Origin: Caprella mutica
Lineage: Eukaryota > Arthropoda > Malacostraca > Amphipoda > Caprellidae
DNA: 64,000 bases
Direction of reading: 5' to 3'
NCBI GenBank assembly: GCA_947561585.1
Contig: CANNZV010001456.1
Coordinates: forward strand, 124,001-188,000
Every line of letters begins with the position of its first letter. Within the stretch, counting starts at the first letter, position 1. Position numbers and translations under genes: made by a program. This document shows positions 35,352 through 46,700 of this stretch, piece after piece. The notes beneath the pieces were generated by a model. That model saw only the letters and a list, made by a program, of their open reading frames with translations, was not told the origin of the DNA and searched no databases.

Positions 35352-36124
35352 GCAGTCAGTCTGGATAAGAGTCTTAGAGACCTAAATAGTCAGTCTGCTC
35401 ACCCATGGATAAGAGACCTACACAGTCAGTCTGCTTACCCATGGATAAGAGACCTACACAGTCAGTCTGCTCACCCATGGATAAGAGACCTACACAGTCA
35501 GTCTGCTTACCCATGGATAAGAGACCTACACAGTCAGTCTGCTTACCCATGGATAAGAGACCTACACAGTCAGTCTGCTTACCCATGGATAAGAGACCTA
35601 CACAGTCAGTCTGCTTACCTATGGATAAGAGACCTACACAGTCAGTCTGCTTACCCATGGATAAGAGACCTACACAGTCAGTCTGCTTACCCATGGATAA
35701 GAGACCTACACAGTCAGTCTGCTTACCCATGGATAAGAGACCTGCACAGTCAGTCTGCTTACCCATGGATAAGAGACCTACACAGTCAGTCTGCTTACCC
35801 ATGGATAAGAGACCTACACAGTCAGTCTGCTTACCCATGGATAAGAGACCTACACAGTCAGTCTGCTTACCCATGGATAAGAGACCTGCACAGTCAGTCT
35901 GCTTACCCATGGATAAGAGACCTACACAGTCAGTCTGCTTACCCATGGATAAGAGACCTACACAGTCAGTCTGCTTACCCATGGATAAGAGACCTACACA
36001 GTCAGTCTGCTTACCCATGGATAAGAGACCTGCACAGTCAGTCTGCTTACCCATGGATAAGAGACCTACACAGTCAGTCTGCTTACCCATGGATAAGAGA
36101 CCTACACAGTCAGTCTGCTTAGCC
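35352..36124. repeat. 36-bp minisatellite with open frames on both strands
   Basis: About 21 nearly identical copies of a 36-bp unit built from CCATGGATAAGAGACCTACA and CAGTCAGTCTGCTTAC. The unit length is a multiple of three, so a repeated 12-residue peptide (MDKRPTQSVCLP) is open for 250 codons on the + strand, and another on the - strand. No splice sites, promoter or coding bias support a gene. The high identity suggests recent expansion. Confidence 0.95.
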
Positions 36125-36505
36125 ATAGATATATCACAAGAATTAAAAGCAGGCTGAATAGAAAAATCGCTAAACTGAATATAAACTTATTGTGTAAATA
36201 AAAACGAAACGAAGGCCTACCTAGAGGTAGCCTCCGGATATGAAGATGGGATCGGCAATAATGATTTTAAACCCCTAGTCTGATAATCATTAATCAAACA
36301 CTCTCCCCTCCGATTGTTGAGATTTAATTATTGCGACATTTTCTTATATAGGAAAAGTACACACAAAAAAACATCTGGCGCATGCGTATTGGCTAGGAAT
36401 TCATTAGTGAATTTTATTAAGGAAAACTATAAATCTGTATCAAACTACATAAATTATTATATCATTTTTCTTCTATAATCTAAAGAGATCTCGATTCTAG
36501 TTAGG

Positions 36506-36673
36506 GTGAGTTCCGAATTATCGGTCAGTACTACATCTTCGGACAAATAAGAAAAAAAATATAAAAATTGTTATTAGATAGCACTTTGTTATAATAACAA
36601 TTTTTATATTATTTTTTTCTTATATTTATGTTCAAAGATGTAGTACCTACTGACCAATAATTCGGAGCTTACC
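36506..36673. mobile_element. MITE, TTATCGGTC family
   Basis: Ends GGTGAGTTCCGAATTATCGG and CCAATAATTCGGAGCTTACC flank an almost perfect fold-back with TAAGAAAAAAAATATAAA and its complement. Confidence 0.85.
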
Positions 36674-36956
36674 ATAATTCTGCAGTTGATAATTTATTTT
36701 GTCTATGAATCTAATACTTAAAAAAAAACATTTTATTTTCTAGTTATAATAAATGAAATGTGCAGTTTACTGAGTTAAATTAATTAAAATAATGATTAAA
36801 AGAAGTAGAAAAAAAGTAGGTATGTGTCCTATAAATACAGATTGAATTTATTATACAGATTTCAACTGATTTTAAATTGTTAAATCACTGAATTTTTAGA
36901 TATATTATTAATGAGAATAAATACCTAGTTGTATCAATATTAATGAGAATACCTAG

Positions 36957-37322
36957 GGTAAGTTACGATATATCGGACAGTCAAAGAAAAAATGAACAGT
37001 GGTAGATCGTAGAGTGATGTGTTAGGAAGCATCGTGTTCAGAGACTTCTATTTCATCATTGTCTATGTCCTCTGTGAATTAAGTTGATCAATTTAAGTCT
37101 AAATTAACGTTATTCGATAATTTTCACTGCTATTGTTTGTCCCACATCGAACACACGAACAAACATTCCCAGGTTCAAACATTTATACCAATACTGGCTT
37201 CGTTTAGATTTGAGTTGTACCGTCATATTTACATTTATAAATAGGATTGTAAACATACCTATAAGGTTTGTAACAGTTTTACTCACCTCATAAAAATAAT
37301 AATCGTGTCCGATAAAACGTAA
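36957..37322. mobile_element. Larger relative of the TTATCGG MITE family
   Basis: The left end GGTAAGTTACGATATATCGG and the right end GTGTCCGATAAAACGTAACC are inverted. The interior of about 320 bp differs from the short family members and has no ORF. Confidence 0.55.
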
Positions 37323-37575
37323 CCAAAATGAGCAGTTCTACTTTACTCGGACAACTGTCCAGATGAACGAAACGCTAGCTAATTTAGTTACGAATTGTCA
37401 GACAGATTATTTTTTCAATTTTGAATCTAAGATATAGGATTTTTTATTAGTAAGAAACTTACCTATATTTAATAAGATACAGTATAATAAATTCAATTTT
37501 TTCATTTCAAAATAGATGTCAGTAGGTAATAAATAATTTTATATAGGTACCTTAACGTACACAGCAATAACTATA

Positions 37576-38815
37576 ATGGCACCTAAGAAAAGGTCCTCTA
37601 ATCCTTCTAATAGTGAAGAAGACATTCACATACTTAATGCTTTAGCTGAAGTGAAAAATTAAACCCTAACCAAAAGAAAGGCTGCCGAAAAATACAGGGC
37701 TCCTCATTTCAACACTTGGCGATCGAGCTTCCGGAAGATTTGCACCTCTGATTGAAAGGCCAGGTATGTCTTGTTTGTCTTGTGTGCAAATAATGTAGGA
37801 CTTTAAAAAATATTAATTAATTTCCATTTATAATATAATCCATTAGGAAGACAATGTAAACTGCGTGCGGATCAAGAAGAAAGGCTGGTAAACTATCTTT
37901 TGTTTCGTTCCGCAATCGGCAATGGAGCAACCCGGAATGAAGTTACAAATATTATTAAAGATTCCAGGACAATAACCCCCCGTGCAAAAAAAAAACCCGC
38001 GGTCAAAAAAACCCCCGTGCAAAATACCCCCGTGCAATAAACCCCGGACAATAACCCCCCAAGCAAAAACCCCCGGTGCAAAAAACCCTCGGTCTATATA
38101 AATAGCATAATTAATTTTTATTAATATATTAAACATTATTCAATGCGAACCAATAATTATTACATTTTCTTCGAAAATATGACAAATTTTTTGCAAAATA
38201 AGGTAAAATAAGGTAAGTAAAAATAAGTACAGTAGACATTTTGTCACTATCAAACCTGGCCGGGGGGGCAAGCCCCCCCCCCCCCCAAACCCCCCAATCG
38301 GACCGCTAACCTAACCTTAGGTGCACTATATCTCTTTATATTTATAGCATATAGTAATTTTATTAATAAAAAATTAATGAAAATTAATTAAAATTAATTA
38401 TGCTATTTATATCGACCGGGGTTTTTTTGCTTGGGGGGTTCTTGTCCGGGGGGTATTTGTCCGAGGGGTTTATTGTACGGGGGTTTTTGACCGCGGGTTT
38501 TTTTTTTTTTTTTTGCTCGGGGGGTTATTGTCCTGTCACCATTATTAAAGAAGTGCTTGACGAAGCAAAAAAGAATGAAGGTAGATAATACTAATTACAG
38601 ATTATTGAAATCATTTGTACTTTAATAAAATATATTGATCTATTATTAATTCATTTTCATTTTAACAGGAATTGATGAGCAGCTGTTCTCGGATAATTTG
38701 CCCTGTAAAACGTGGGTTCATCGGTTCATGCAATTAAGGCATACGAACATAACAGCTCGGGCTCCTGAAAATCTGGGTCATTCGAGGAAGGCTGTGACAG
38801 AAATTTGTATAAATT
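37576..38815 (+). pseudogene. Broken pogo/Tigger-like transposase, N-terminal part
   Basis: An inactive fragment of a pogo/Tigger-type (CENP-B-like) DDE transposase. From the ATG at 37576 it reads MAPKKRSSN and then EEDIHILNALAEVKN, a premature TAA at 37660-37662, and TLTKRKAAEKYRAP (a psq-type helix-turn-helix). A frameshift near 37705 restores TLGDRASGRFAPLIERPG and a GT donor at about 37763. The next exon, from about 37847, gives ADQEERLVNYLLFRSAIGN and VTNIIKD. A fold-back insertion (37962-38540) interrupts it, then IIKEVLDEAKKNEGR resumes. A last exon from about 38670 reads LFSDNLPCKTWVHRFMQLRH and ITARAPENLGHSRK, the CENPB-type HTH. The catalytic domain is absent; it stops at about 38813. 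Confidence 0.8.
37962..38540. mobile_element. G-run fold-back element inside the transposase relic
   Basis: A 579-bp insertion flanked by the direct repeat ATTATTAAAGA (37951-37961 and 38541-38551). Its arms are near-perfect inverted repeats of about 150 bp or more made of C-runs spaced by short AT words (GGACAATAACCCCCC, TGCAATAAACCCC, CCCGCGGTC). The centre is AT-rich and carries a 14-C run in AGCCCCCCCCCCCCCC. There is no ORF. The G-rich strands of the arms fit the pattern for G-quadruplexes. Confidence 0.8.
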
Positions 38816-38904
38816 AATCATCTAAATGAGGAATTTGTTAAAACCATCTACCCCACAAGACACTACAATTTTAAATTTTATTCCCACATAAAATAATAAT
38901 TTCT

Positions 38905-39790
38905 CACAGTACTGGAGGTACTTAGTTAAAATTGAGTAAGCATTAATATGGAAGTATTAACCTAAAATTAATAATGTTTAGAATTCAATCTTTCATTGAA
39001 AAAATGTAAATCTATTACTTCTAGGTAGTGAATAACTCGAAAATAGAATAAAGTATTTTTCAAAATACTGAAGCTACTTAGTTAAATTTGAGTTACCATT
39101 AATATCGAAGTATTAAAGGTCCTCTCCAGGCTCCGGGAAAAAAATGAGTTTATTACATAATATTATAGAACTAAGGTCTACGATCATTATTCCGCAAACC
39201 GCATACAATTCGGTTCAGTATATATTTTATTATTTGCTTTTAAAGTTTTTTAATACTATGTGAGCAACAATCGAGCGAATCTCCAACCTGACGCTGAGAA
39301 AGAAGATTGTACACTCTTTGTTTTGATTTCAAATTCAGATTTTTAAACAAACAATGCGTTTTTGGCCTTCTATTAAGATATTAATTGTTTCTTCAAGTAT
39401 ATAAACGTTTCTATAATAAATTTATCCAAATTTAAACCTTTAAACTAATAATAAATAGATTTATTAAACCGAATACCTAGTTGACAATCAAAACAAATGG
39501 TGTACATTCTTCTTCTTCAGACTGAAAATTAGAAAGTAGGAAGTAAAGTAGGTTTTGTAGAGTTTGGATTATAAAAATATTTAAAATCATATAAAATTAA
39601 AAATATGCTATCAAATTTGATGGGGTTTGCATTAAAATGATAAGAAACATTAGCCTCGTTGATTTAGGTAATAAAAAAATTTGCTTGGAGAGGACCTTTA
39701 ACCTAAAGTCAATCATGTCTAGAATTCAACCTGTCAGTGAAAAATGTTGTTAATTTATTAGTTCTAGTGGATAACTCTAAAACAAAATAA
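38905..39790. repeat. Direct duplication of about 150 bp, one copy interrupted
   Basis: The segment with GGTACTTAGTTAAAATTGAG, ATTAATATGGAAGTATTAAC and ATTCAATCTTTCATTGAAAA occurs twice. The second copy is split at its TTAA by the 581-bp element at 39117-39697. Confidence 0.8.
39117..39697. mobile_element. Element with AGGTCCTCTCC ends and TTAA target duplication
   Basis: Inverted ends AGGTCCTCTCC and GGAGAGGACCT are flanked by TTAA (39113-39116 and 39698-39701). The unoccupied site AGTATTAACCTAAA exists in the neighbouring duplicate at about 38.96 kb. The TTAA target suggests a piggyBac-type element, though the ends do not start with the usual CCC. A diverged inverse relative covers about 57.65-58.05 kb. 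Confidence 0.8.
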
Positions 39791-39847
39791 AATATGGCAA
39801 CATTATTGTTGCCATAGAAATTAATGTTGTTGGTTACAAATTCCTAG

Positions 39848-40048
39848 TAAGATATATCATTAATGAGAATACCTAGTTAGATATATCTTTAATGAGAATA
39901 CTTATAGTTATATCATTAATGAGAATACCTAGTTAGATATATTATTAATGAAAATACCTAGTTATATCATTAATGAGAATACCTATAGTTATACATATAT
40001 CATTAATGAGAATACCTAGTTATATCATTAACGAGAATACCTAGTTAA
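39848..40048. repeat. Short tandem repeat, ATTAATGAGAATACCTAGTT
   Basis: Seven or eight units of ATTAATGAGAATACCTAGTT followed by variable ATATATC or AGATATATC. Two more units stand at 36.91-36.96 kb. Confidence 0.85.
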
Positions 40049-40203
40049 TTGCTAAATGATCATGAGATCACTATAAATTAATATGATTAAAAACTTCCAA
40101 AGAAATTAATTTAATATTCATAACGTATTTAATAACTAATGTTAAGAGATAACTAATCTCATATGATTGTTGAAATACTTATTGAATTTATATTGCCACA
40201 TTG

Positions 40204-40385
40204 GAGACCCCAGTTAGCAGTCAAATTGACTGCCTTTTACTTTTCAATTAATTATTATATTTTTAATGTAGGACAGATATATATCTCTTTATAGAAAAAA
40301 TCAGGTACCTATCTACCAATAATAATTTATGAAATACAATTGTTTGAAAAATAAAAAGCAGTCAAATTAACTGCTGAATTGGTAG
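40204..40385. mobile_element. Inverted-repeat element, AGCAGTCAAATTGACTG ends
   Basis: AGCAGTCAAATTGACTGCCT faces AGCAGTCAAATTAACTGCTG about 150 bp away, with CTTTTCAA/TTGAAAAATA inside. A fragment resembles 0.99-1.06 kb. Confidence 0.55.
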
Positions 40386-40727
40386 TATTAGTGTTAAGTT
40401 TAATTATACCACCCTGTGTTACAATTTACTATACCAAACGGAAGCCACGTACTGGTAAAGAAGCAAATGACATACCATTGTTGTTTTTAAAATGATGTGT
40501 TTTGAAAATCAAGATTACACATATAGCTGATGCTGCCAAGTCAATAACATGGATAAGATTGCAATGTTTGATTTACCAACATAGTATAGTTGGGTAAGCA
40601 ACGAGTTTTAAATAAAAGTTAAATATCAATAATGAGGTAAGTATATACCTACCTACTTTTTCTTACGTTTCTGAAAATGTAGAACTGTCTGATAAATCAA
40701 AAACTTACCCTATTTATATTATCAGGG

Positions 40728-41130
40728 GACGTGCCATTTGCCGACGCCCCAAAAGCGACAGTTACATCTCTCTGTGTTATTTCTCGTTTTATTTTTTGAT
40801 TAAACTAAAAAATATGATTAAATAGGTATACTCATTCAATATAATAATTTAAATAATGAAATAATGTTTCATTTTTTAAATTTTATATTCCTCTTTTATT
40901 GTACTTTATTTCTAATATTAATTAGTATCATGCAATCTCTCACTTGATTTTATAATTTAATGCAGTTTGTTGTATCCGCTATAGTTTGTTGTACAGCACA
41001 CTTCATGATTGTTTAATGATCTGGCAACGGTACACCCCCATAATATAAATATATTTTATGCTAAATCAGTAATAAACTACAAAAGTGGCGGACTATAGTG
41101 GGGTGTCGGACTAATGGGGCGTTGAACTAA
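40728..41130. mobile_element. Member of the poly-C/poly-G element family, diverged
   Basis: The left end has GGGGACGTGCC and CCGACGCCCC and the right end has TGGGGTGTCGG and ATGGGGCG. The middle contains the shared TTGTTGTATCCGC..GTACAGCACACTTCATG block and AATCAGTAATAAACTACAAA, as in the 43.5 kb copy. Confidence 0.5.
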
Positions 41131-42639
41131 TAACCATATGATCATACCTTTATTTTATTCGATGTAGCATCTTCCACTTTCAGTAAAATTGAAACTATGA
41201 TTGAGGGGTTAAAATATATACAATTTAAATAGTGAACTATATTTATTTTGTTTAATCACAATACGTCTGACAACTGCGTACCTCCCAGTGACCCAGGGTT
41301 GCCAACTTAGCTATATTCTAGTTTCTAGCTAGTAGATGCTATTATAACCACTCGAAGAGTTGGCACCCCTGATTTCTAGAATGGTCGTTTCTTGCGTCAT
41401 TTGAATTCTGACTGTGGCGGAGGTAAAACGTTGCGTGCGGTGACTAGGTACGTCTCATAATTTAATATTTTTTGTTTTGAAAATATATTTGTAAATGCTA
41501 CTCGATTGTATATTTATTATAGTTCATCGTCATTATACCTATATGCAAATATTCTACTTTACCAATACATTATACATAGGTATCTACCAAGGATTTAGGA
41601 GAGGACACTGGACACCTAGACTATAGAGAGAGAATCATGAAAATGAAATTAGTTAGGTAAAGGTATCTGGACCCTTTTTAAGTAACCTAATTTAATAGAA
41701 AATTGAATTAGGAATATAGTTAATTAATTTAATTTTTTTCTTGAAAACGAAAGCTACAATTTATTTTGTAATCAATGGTTAACTATTCACGTAAGTTCGT
41801 AACTACCTACCTAGCTAGGTACCTACGAAATAGTTATAGGTAGGTACCTTACCTAGGTGTTATTATTTTATATTTGCCTGCCTACCTACCTAGTTACGTA
41901 CCCAGGGTGCCGGTGACCTAGCGTAACTCAAACTCGAGATTTCTTAATACCTAATTAGTTAGGTATTAGGTATGCAGATTTGATATAATATTTGAAGGTT
42001 ACATTTTAATACGATTCCTTAGGTTGCTATACCTACCTATTGCTATTAGTAGCCATTAGGTCGGTACAACCGTACAAAATTACACCATAAGTAGTTGGGC
42101 TACTAGGTAGATAGGTACCTAGTTCTATAATTCTATTTAATAAAATAACATGTAGGTAGGTAGGCCTTATTATCAAATACCAGAGTGGAGGAACAATTAA
42201 AATTAAAACCTATCTATCGATGATTGTGTAGCTGCTATGTTTCGAATGGTGGCAAACTGTAAGCCATTTTTTGAGCCAAAATTTTCTATAAATTCTTAGC
42301 CAAGCCAATTTGGCTCATTTTTGTAGATTCCCAGCCAAAATTAACATGGAAACCTAGAAATTAATTCAAAATTTTAAATTTTAAAGCCAATTACACATAG
42401 CTTAGATAGCTAGGTATCTGAGATTGGAACTATTGAAATGTAAGACAATTACCTAATTGGCTTTAACTGATATACCTACGCAATAACATGGGTTGTGTAT
42501 TCTCTACTTAAATACCTAGGTAATTACTAATTTACCTAGGTCTCTACGAACAAATAACATGAGTTTTAGTTGGATAAAATTATAATCTTCAGTAGGGTAG
42601 GTACTCAAGTTACAAATTATTGTACTGTTTTTCCATAAG
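41131..42639. other. Gene-free stretch rich in TAGGTACCTA words
   Basis: No gene was seen. Between about 41.78 and 42.18 kb the sequence is dominated by short words such as TAGGTAGGTACCTACCTAG on both strands, a low-complexity pattern without fixed period. Confidence 0.5.
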
Positions 42640-43947
42640 TATACGGGGACAAAATGCGAACGCCACGTGAGACCCACAGGAGATTTCTCCTGTGGGTCAC
42701 GTTTTTCGAAATATTTCTATCTCAGGATTTTTGATAATTTGTCGTAAATTTTCTACTTCTAATTTTAATAATAATGAACTCAATAACGCAATTTAAAAAT
42801 TTATTGTGTGAAAGAAGAAAACAAACTGCAAATTTGATTTAAGTAGGTACCTACCTAGCTAAAGAAATTTTATCATTTTAGACTAATGTGAACAGTACGT
42901 GGTCGCAACATGTGTGTCACACTTTTCTAATTAGAGTGTGAGTAGCGTATTATAATAGTATTCTCATGGTATAATATTAAATTAAATAGTTTATTCATTT
43001 GAATAGAGTTCAAGTGTTTATTTATGTATCTTGGATAGTGCATTTTGATATTATACCATGAGAATACTGTTAGAATACGCTAATCACACTCAAATTAGAA
43101 AAGTGTGACTCACAGGTGGCGACCACGTAGTGTTCAAATTAGTCTAAAATTATAAAATTTCTTTAGCTAGGTAGGTACCTACTTAAATCAAATTTGCGGT
43201 TTGTTTTCTTCTTTCACACAATAAATTTTTAAATTGAGTTATTGAGTTCATTTTTATTAAAATTAGATGTAGAAAATTTACAAAATAGATGTACCTAGAA
43301 ATTTTAAAAATTTCAGTGATTAGATTTAGGAAAACATGACCAACACAAAAAACCTACTAGCTGTGCGTCGCACGGGGTACGGTCAAGAGCCCCCCCCCCC
43401 CCCCGGTCACGAGCCCCCCCTCCCTGTTTTTTAATCCTTATTTACCTATTTAAACAAATGAAGAACTACTTAGATAGAAATAGCTGAAAGTTGCTAATGT
43501 TGTTTGATGTAGTTTGTTGTATCCGCTAGTTTGTTGTACTGCACAATTCATGATTGTTTAATGACCTGGCAGGGGGGTTCGGGGGGCGGCAAACCCCCCG
43601 ATATACATATACTTTATGTCTAATCAGTAATGAACTACAAAAGTGTCAATAAGGATTAAATAATATAGGTAAATAAGGATTTGAAAACGGTTGGGCTCGT
43701 GACCGGGGGGGGGGGGGGGGGGGGGCTTTATGACCTACAACCGCGTCGCACGTGGTGTTCACATTTTGTTCCCACGCTAATATCTCTAAATAGAAGCTTC
43801 TGTGCCCAAAAATGTATTCGTGAAAAACGTCTTAAAATGGCTTCTTTAATCTACTGTTAGTGTGTCAAATTATCAAAAATCTTGAGAGAAATAGAAATAT
43901 TTTAAAAAACGTGAGTCACGTGGCGTTCGCATTTTGTTCCCGTATGT
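42640..43947. mobile_element. Large fold-back element of about 1.3 kb
   Basis: The outer ends GGGGACAAAATGCGAACGCC and GGCGTTCGCATTTTGTTCCC are inverted, followed inward by ACGTTTTTCGAAATATTTC against GAAATATTTTAAAAAACGTG. Inside the left half is a further palindrome from about 42.74 to 43.28 kb with arms of about 240 bp, for example CTAGCTAAAGAAATTTTATC against ATAAAATTTCTTTAGCTAGG. No ORF is present. A G/C-run element sits in the right half. Confidence 0.75.
43380..43733. mobile_element. Poly-C/poly-G-ended element
   Basis: It starts with a 15-C run, then GGTCACGAGCCCCCCC. It ends with GGGCTCGTGACC followed by a 21-G run. The two ends are inverted copies. The middle has the TTGTTGTATCCGC block found at 7.5, 23.4 and 40.97 kb. 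Homopolymer lengths may be unreliable in the assembly. Confidence 0.7.
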
Positions 43948-43959
43948 TACTCTCTTTTT

Positions 43960-44150
43960 CGGTCATATAGAAAAAAGGACAAAATATAAATTATTAACTT
44001 TTTAAAAATAATTCGGTACCTATCTATACCCAGCATCCAAATCATTGAAATATTAAAACCAATTAAAAAGTTTAATTAGGCCTAGGTAGGTATATGATTT
44101 TTTTTGTTATATTACGGAAAATGTTGAACCGTTCGATAATTTGGAACTTT
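43960..44150. mobile_element. MITE, TTATCGG family, diverged
   Basis: TTTTTCGGTCATATAGAAAA faces AAAATGTTGAACCGTTCGAT with AATTTGGAACTTTC, as in the other members. It directly follows the 1.3 kb fold-back element. Confidence 0.6.
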
Positions 44151-45204
44151 CTTCATTACATAAAATATTTATAACCGAGGATGTTGACTCATCAATAAGT
44201 CGAAAGTTGGCAATATATTATAGATGTGGTTAATTAAGTTAATTTGCACAATGATTTGACAGAACTGTATACTTGCCCTGTTACCGCTTCTTAAAATTCA
44301 AAGTATACTGGGTAGTGGGCCCCACCTCTTTGCAAAGTATACTAGGCACATAGAGTTATGATAAACTACTCTAGAGAGAGGAAGTGTTGCAGCGATTGCA
44401 GGTCGCTAAGGAAGACGGTGTAAAACCTTATTTTGTTTCAGTTTTATCATTTCTCCATTAAATTTTGTTTCAGTTTTATCATTTCTCCATTAAACTGACG
44501 CTAGATTGCCAGTCACGTGACCCAAAAATAAGGATTTTAGCGTCCCCCAAGACGCGATATTATTTTGGCCACTGACTCACCACTTGACTAGGCAATAAGA
44601 ATACGCCAGATCAAGCAAGGTTCATAGACTATAACAGGTTAAACGAATAGAAATAGTACGAAATGTTATTAAGAGCTGAGTACAAATTCTTTTATATGAA
44701 AACATATTCTTTAGATTAAAACCTATGTTACAATAATTGACATTTTACATTGTTTATTTCTTATTTTATTATTGCAATATTATGTTTGTTCTTATTTTAG
44801 GCTTTTAGCCACAGTAATTAAAGCGGATGAAAATGTTGACCAGTGCCCATTAATCAACGGACAACGACGTGAATAGCAGTTAGATTTTTGTTCTTTTAAC
44901 AGTGGTAATAACCATTTCTTTGAAATATTTTTTAAACCATTCGATAGATTATTAAATTCTAACGAATTCTAGGTTGACTCACGCGCAAGTTTAATCTACC
45001 GTTTAAGAGATATTCAAGAAGAAAGACAGAAAATGTTGTTTTCTCAATGGCAATTTTTTCCCCATTCAATAGTAAAAGAAAATATATATATATATAATTT
45101 TAAAATATTGTGTATAAATGTAGTTATGTTAAAAATATGTATGTACATAAAAAATTATATAAATAAATATATATGTAGGTATATAAAAAATATGTACTTT
45201 GACT
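44151..45204. other. Gap with short repeats only
   Basis: Near 44.28-44.35 kb AAAGTATACTGGG..CCCACC..AAGTATACTAGGC resembles the element at 45.2 kb. At 44.43-44.49 kb the 31-bp block with GTTTCAGTTTTATCATTTCT is directly repeated. Near 45.08-45.19 kb there is an ATATATAAA-rich run. No gene was recognised. Confidence 0.5.
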
Positions 45205-45436
45205 GCCGCGGTGAAAGTGCGCAGTATACTTTGCAAGCGTTGCTACCGCGGCGGTGGTTACGCGTCCAGATGCGTTACTAGCGCCGTAGCAACGCCGACT
45301 GCCAAGGCGGTAGCAACGCTAGTGCCTAGTATAGTATGCAAATATGCCTTCCATTCATTTAACCGTGATTAGTTGAAGAGGCGTAAACAGGGCAGTGAAA
45401 ACGCGGCGGTGAAACTGCCAGTATAGTATGGGCCCC
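45205..45436. mobile_element. GC-rich inverted-repeat element
   Basis: CGCGGTGAAAGTGCGCAGTA and GCGTTGCTACCGCGGCGG lie opposite CGCGGCGGTGAAACTGCCAG and GGCGGTAGCAACGC. GGGCCCC marks the right edge. It is much richer in GC than its surroundings and has no ORF of note. It is related to the element at 21.9 kb. Confidence 0.65.
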
Positions 45437-46549
45437 TAGTGATTTCAAAGCTTCTATGCTACTAGTAGCTTAAGTAGGTAGCTACCTACTACATTTATTA
45501 TACAGTACCTTGTATATGTATCTATACATATGTGATACATACTGCCGACATATTATGGACACCAAATTAAATAACCAGCTAGAATATCATTTTTTTTTTG
45601 TTAGGAAATGTGGAACTGTCCAATAATTCGTAACGTACCCTAATATTTCCATATACTTTTATAGTGGTAAGCCTAATATAGCTTTTTATTGCTCAGTAGA
45701 CAGTAATAGTGTCTCACCATTAACCCCATTCTTTTGACAGACGTCACAAGTGCCTTTTCGAAAACTAAAATTTCGAAATTGAATTCGAAACTCGCATCTA
45801 CTTTGTAATATTCTGAGTTTGCCCGAAAAGTATTTTTTATACTTATATACGGGCTTGAATGTAAAATTCCTAGTGTTTTTTTTTTTTTTTTTTTTTTGTC
45901 TAGTTATTATAGTATTCTCTTGTATATGTTGTCAACCTTTAGTTCAATAAAGATGTTTAATGTTTGCCTACTATACATAGTTGATAGTTATCTTGCCTAC
46001 TGGTAGGTAGCTATATGCCTATATCATTACTTTCTTTATTATTACTTATTGAATTATAATTTGTAAAAATAATCATAATGGAAAAGAGATGAAAGAAAAT
46101 TTTGCAACAGAAAGTTCATTTATTAATTCGTTATGGTGAGGCCATACACATTAAGATATACCCAGTGAATATTCTATGACTCCACCACTATTTTTTCCTG
46201 TGTTTATTTACAAACAGGCCACACATTTTCCCACCAATTAATGCTTAACTAATCAGTTTTGCAATGCGGTGTTTATGAGTTATGAAAAAGGGCATAAATA
46301 CATTATTTACTTATTATAATTTGTATCCATAAGGCCTGTAATAGGAAATTCGTTTTTCCCATTGAAATGTATAATTTTTCAATATCTATTTTTTAAAGGA
46401 ATATCTCTTCCTTTTGTTTGAATGCATCAACATTTCCATATCAGACCGTTATATTATTGCTGATTCTATGGTAAAATATTATATTATTCTATCAATCGAG
46501 GGTTACAGTATTTCTAAATAATGTAAATGTCCGTAAATTTTGTATTTCA

Positions 46550-46678
46550 TGAAAGAATGTATCCGTTATTCTTGAGTCCTACTGTATCATGGGTACCAAT
46601 CAAATTCAAATAATAATTGTTATTTTTCTCTAACACGATCGATAATGTAGAATGATCGATAACTCTGGGCTTACCCTG
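46550..46678. mobile_element. MITE, TTATCGG family, short
   Basis: ATGTATCCGTTATTCTTGAG at the left and GATCGATAACTCTGGGCTTACC at the right, around GTATCATGGGTACC. It lies about 20 bp before the exon acceptor of the second CaaX gene. Confidence 0.5.
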
Positions 46679-46700
46679 TTTTTCCTATTTTTTTTATCAG

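Noticed and set aside
35374..36157. Two opposed 250-aa ORFs
   Set aside because: They are a consequence of the 36-bp tandem unit; no gene signals flank them.
41780..42180. TAGGTACCTA-rich stretch considered as interstitial telomere repeat
   Set aside because: The insect TTAGG repeat is not present in tandem; the words are mixed on both strands without a fixed period.
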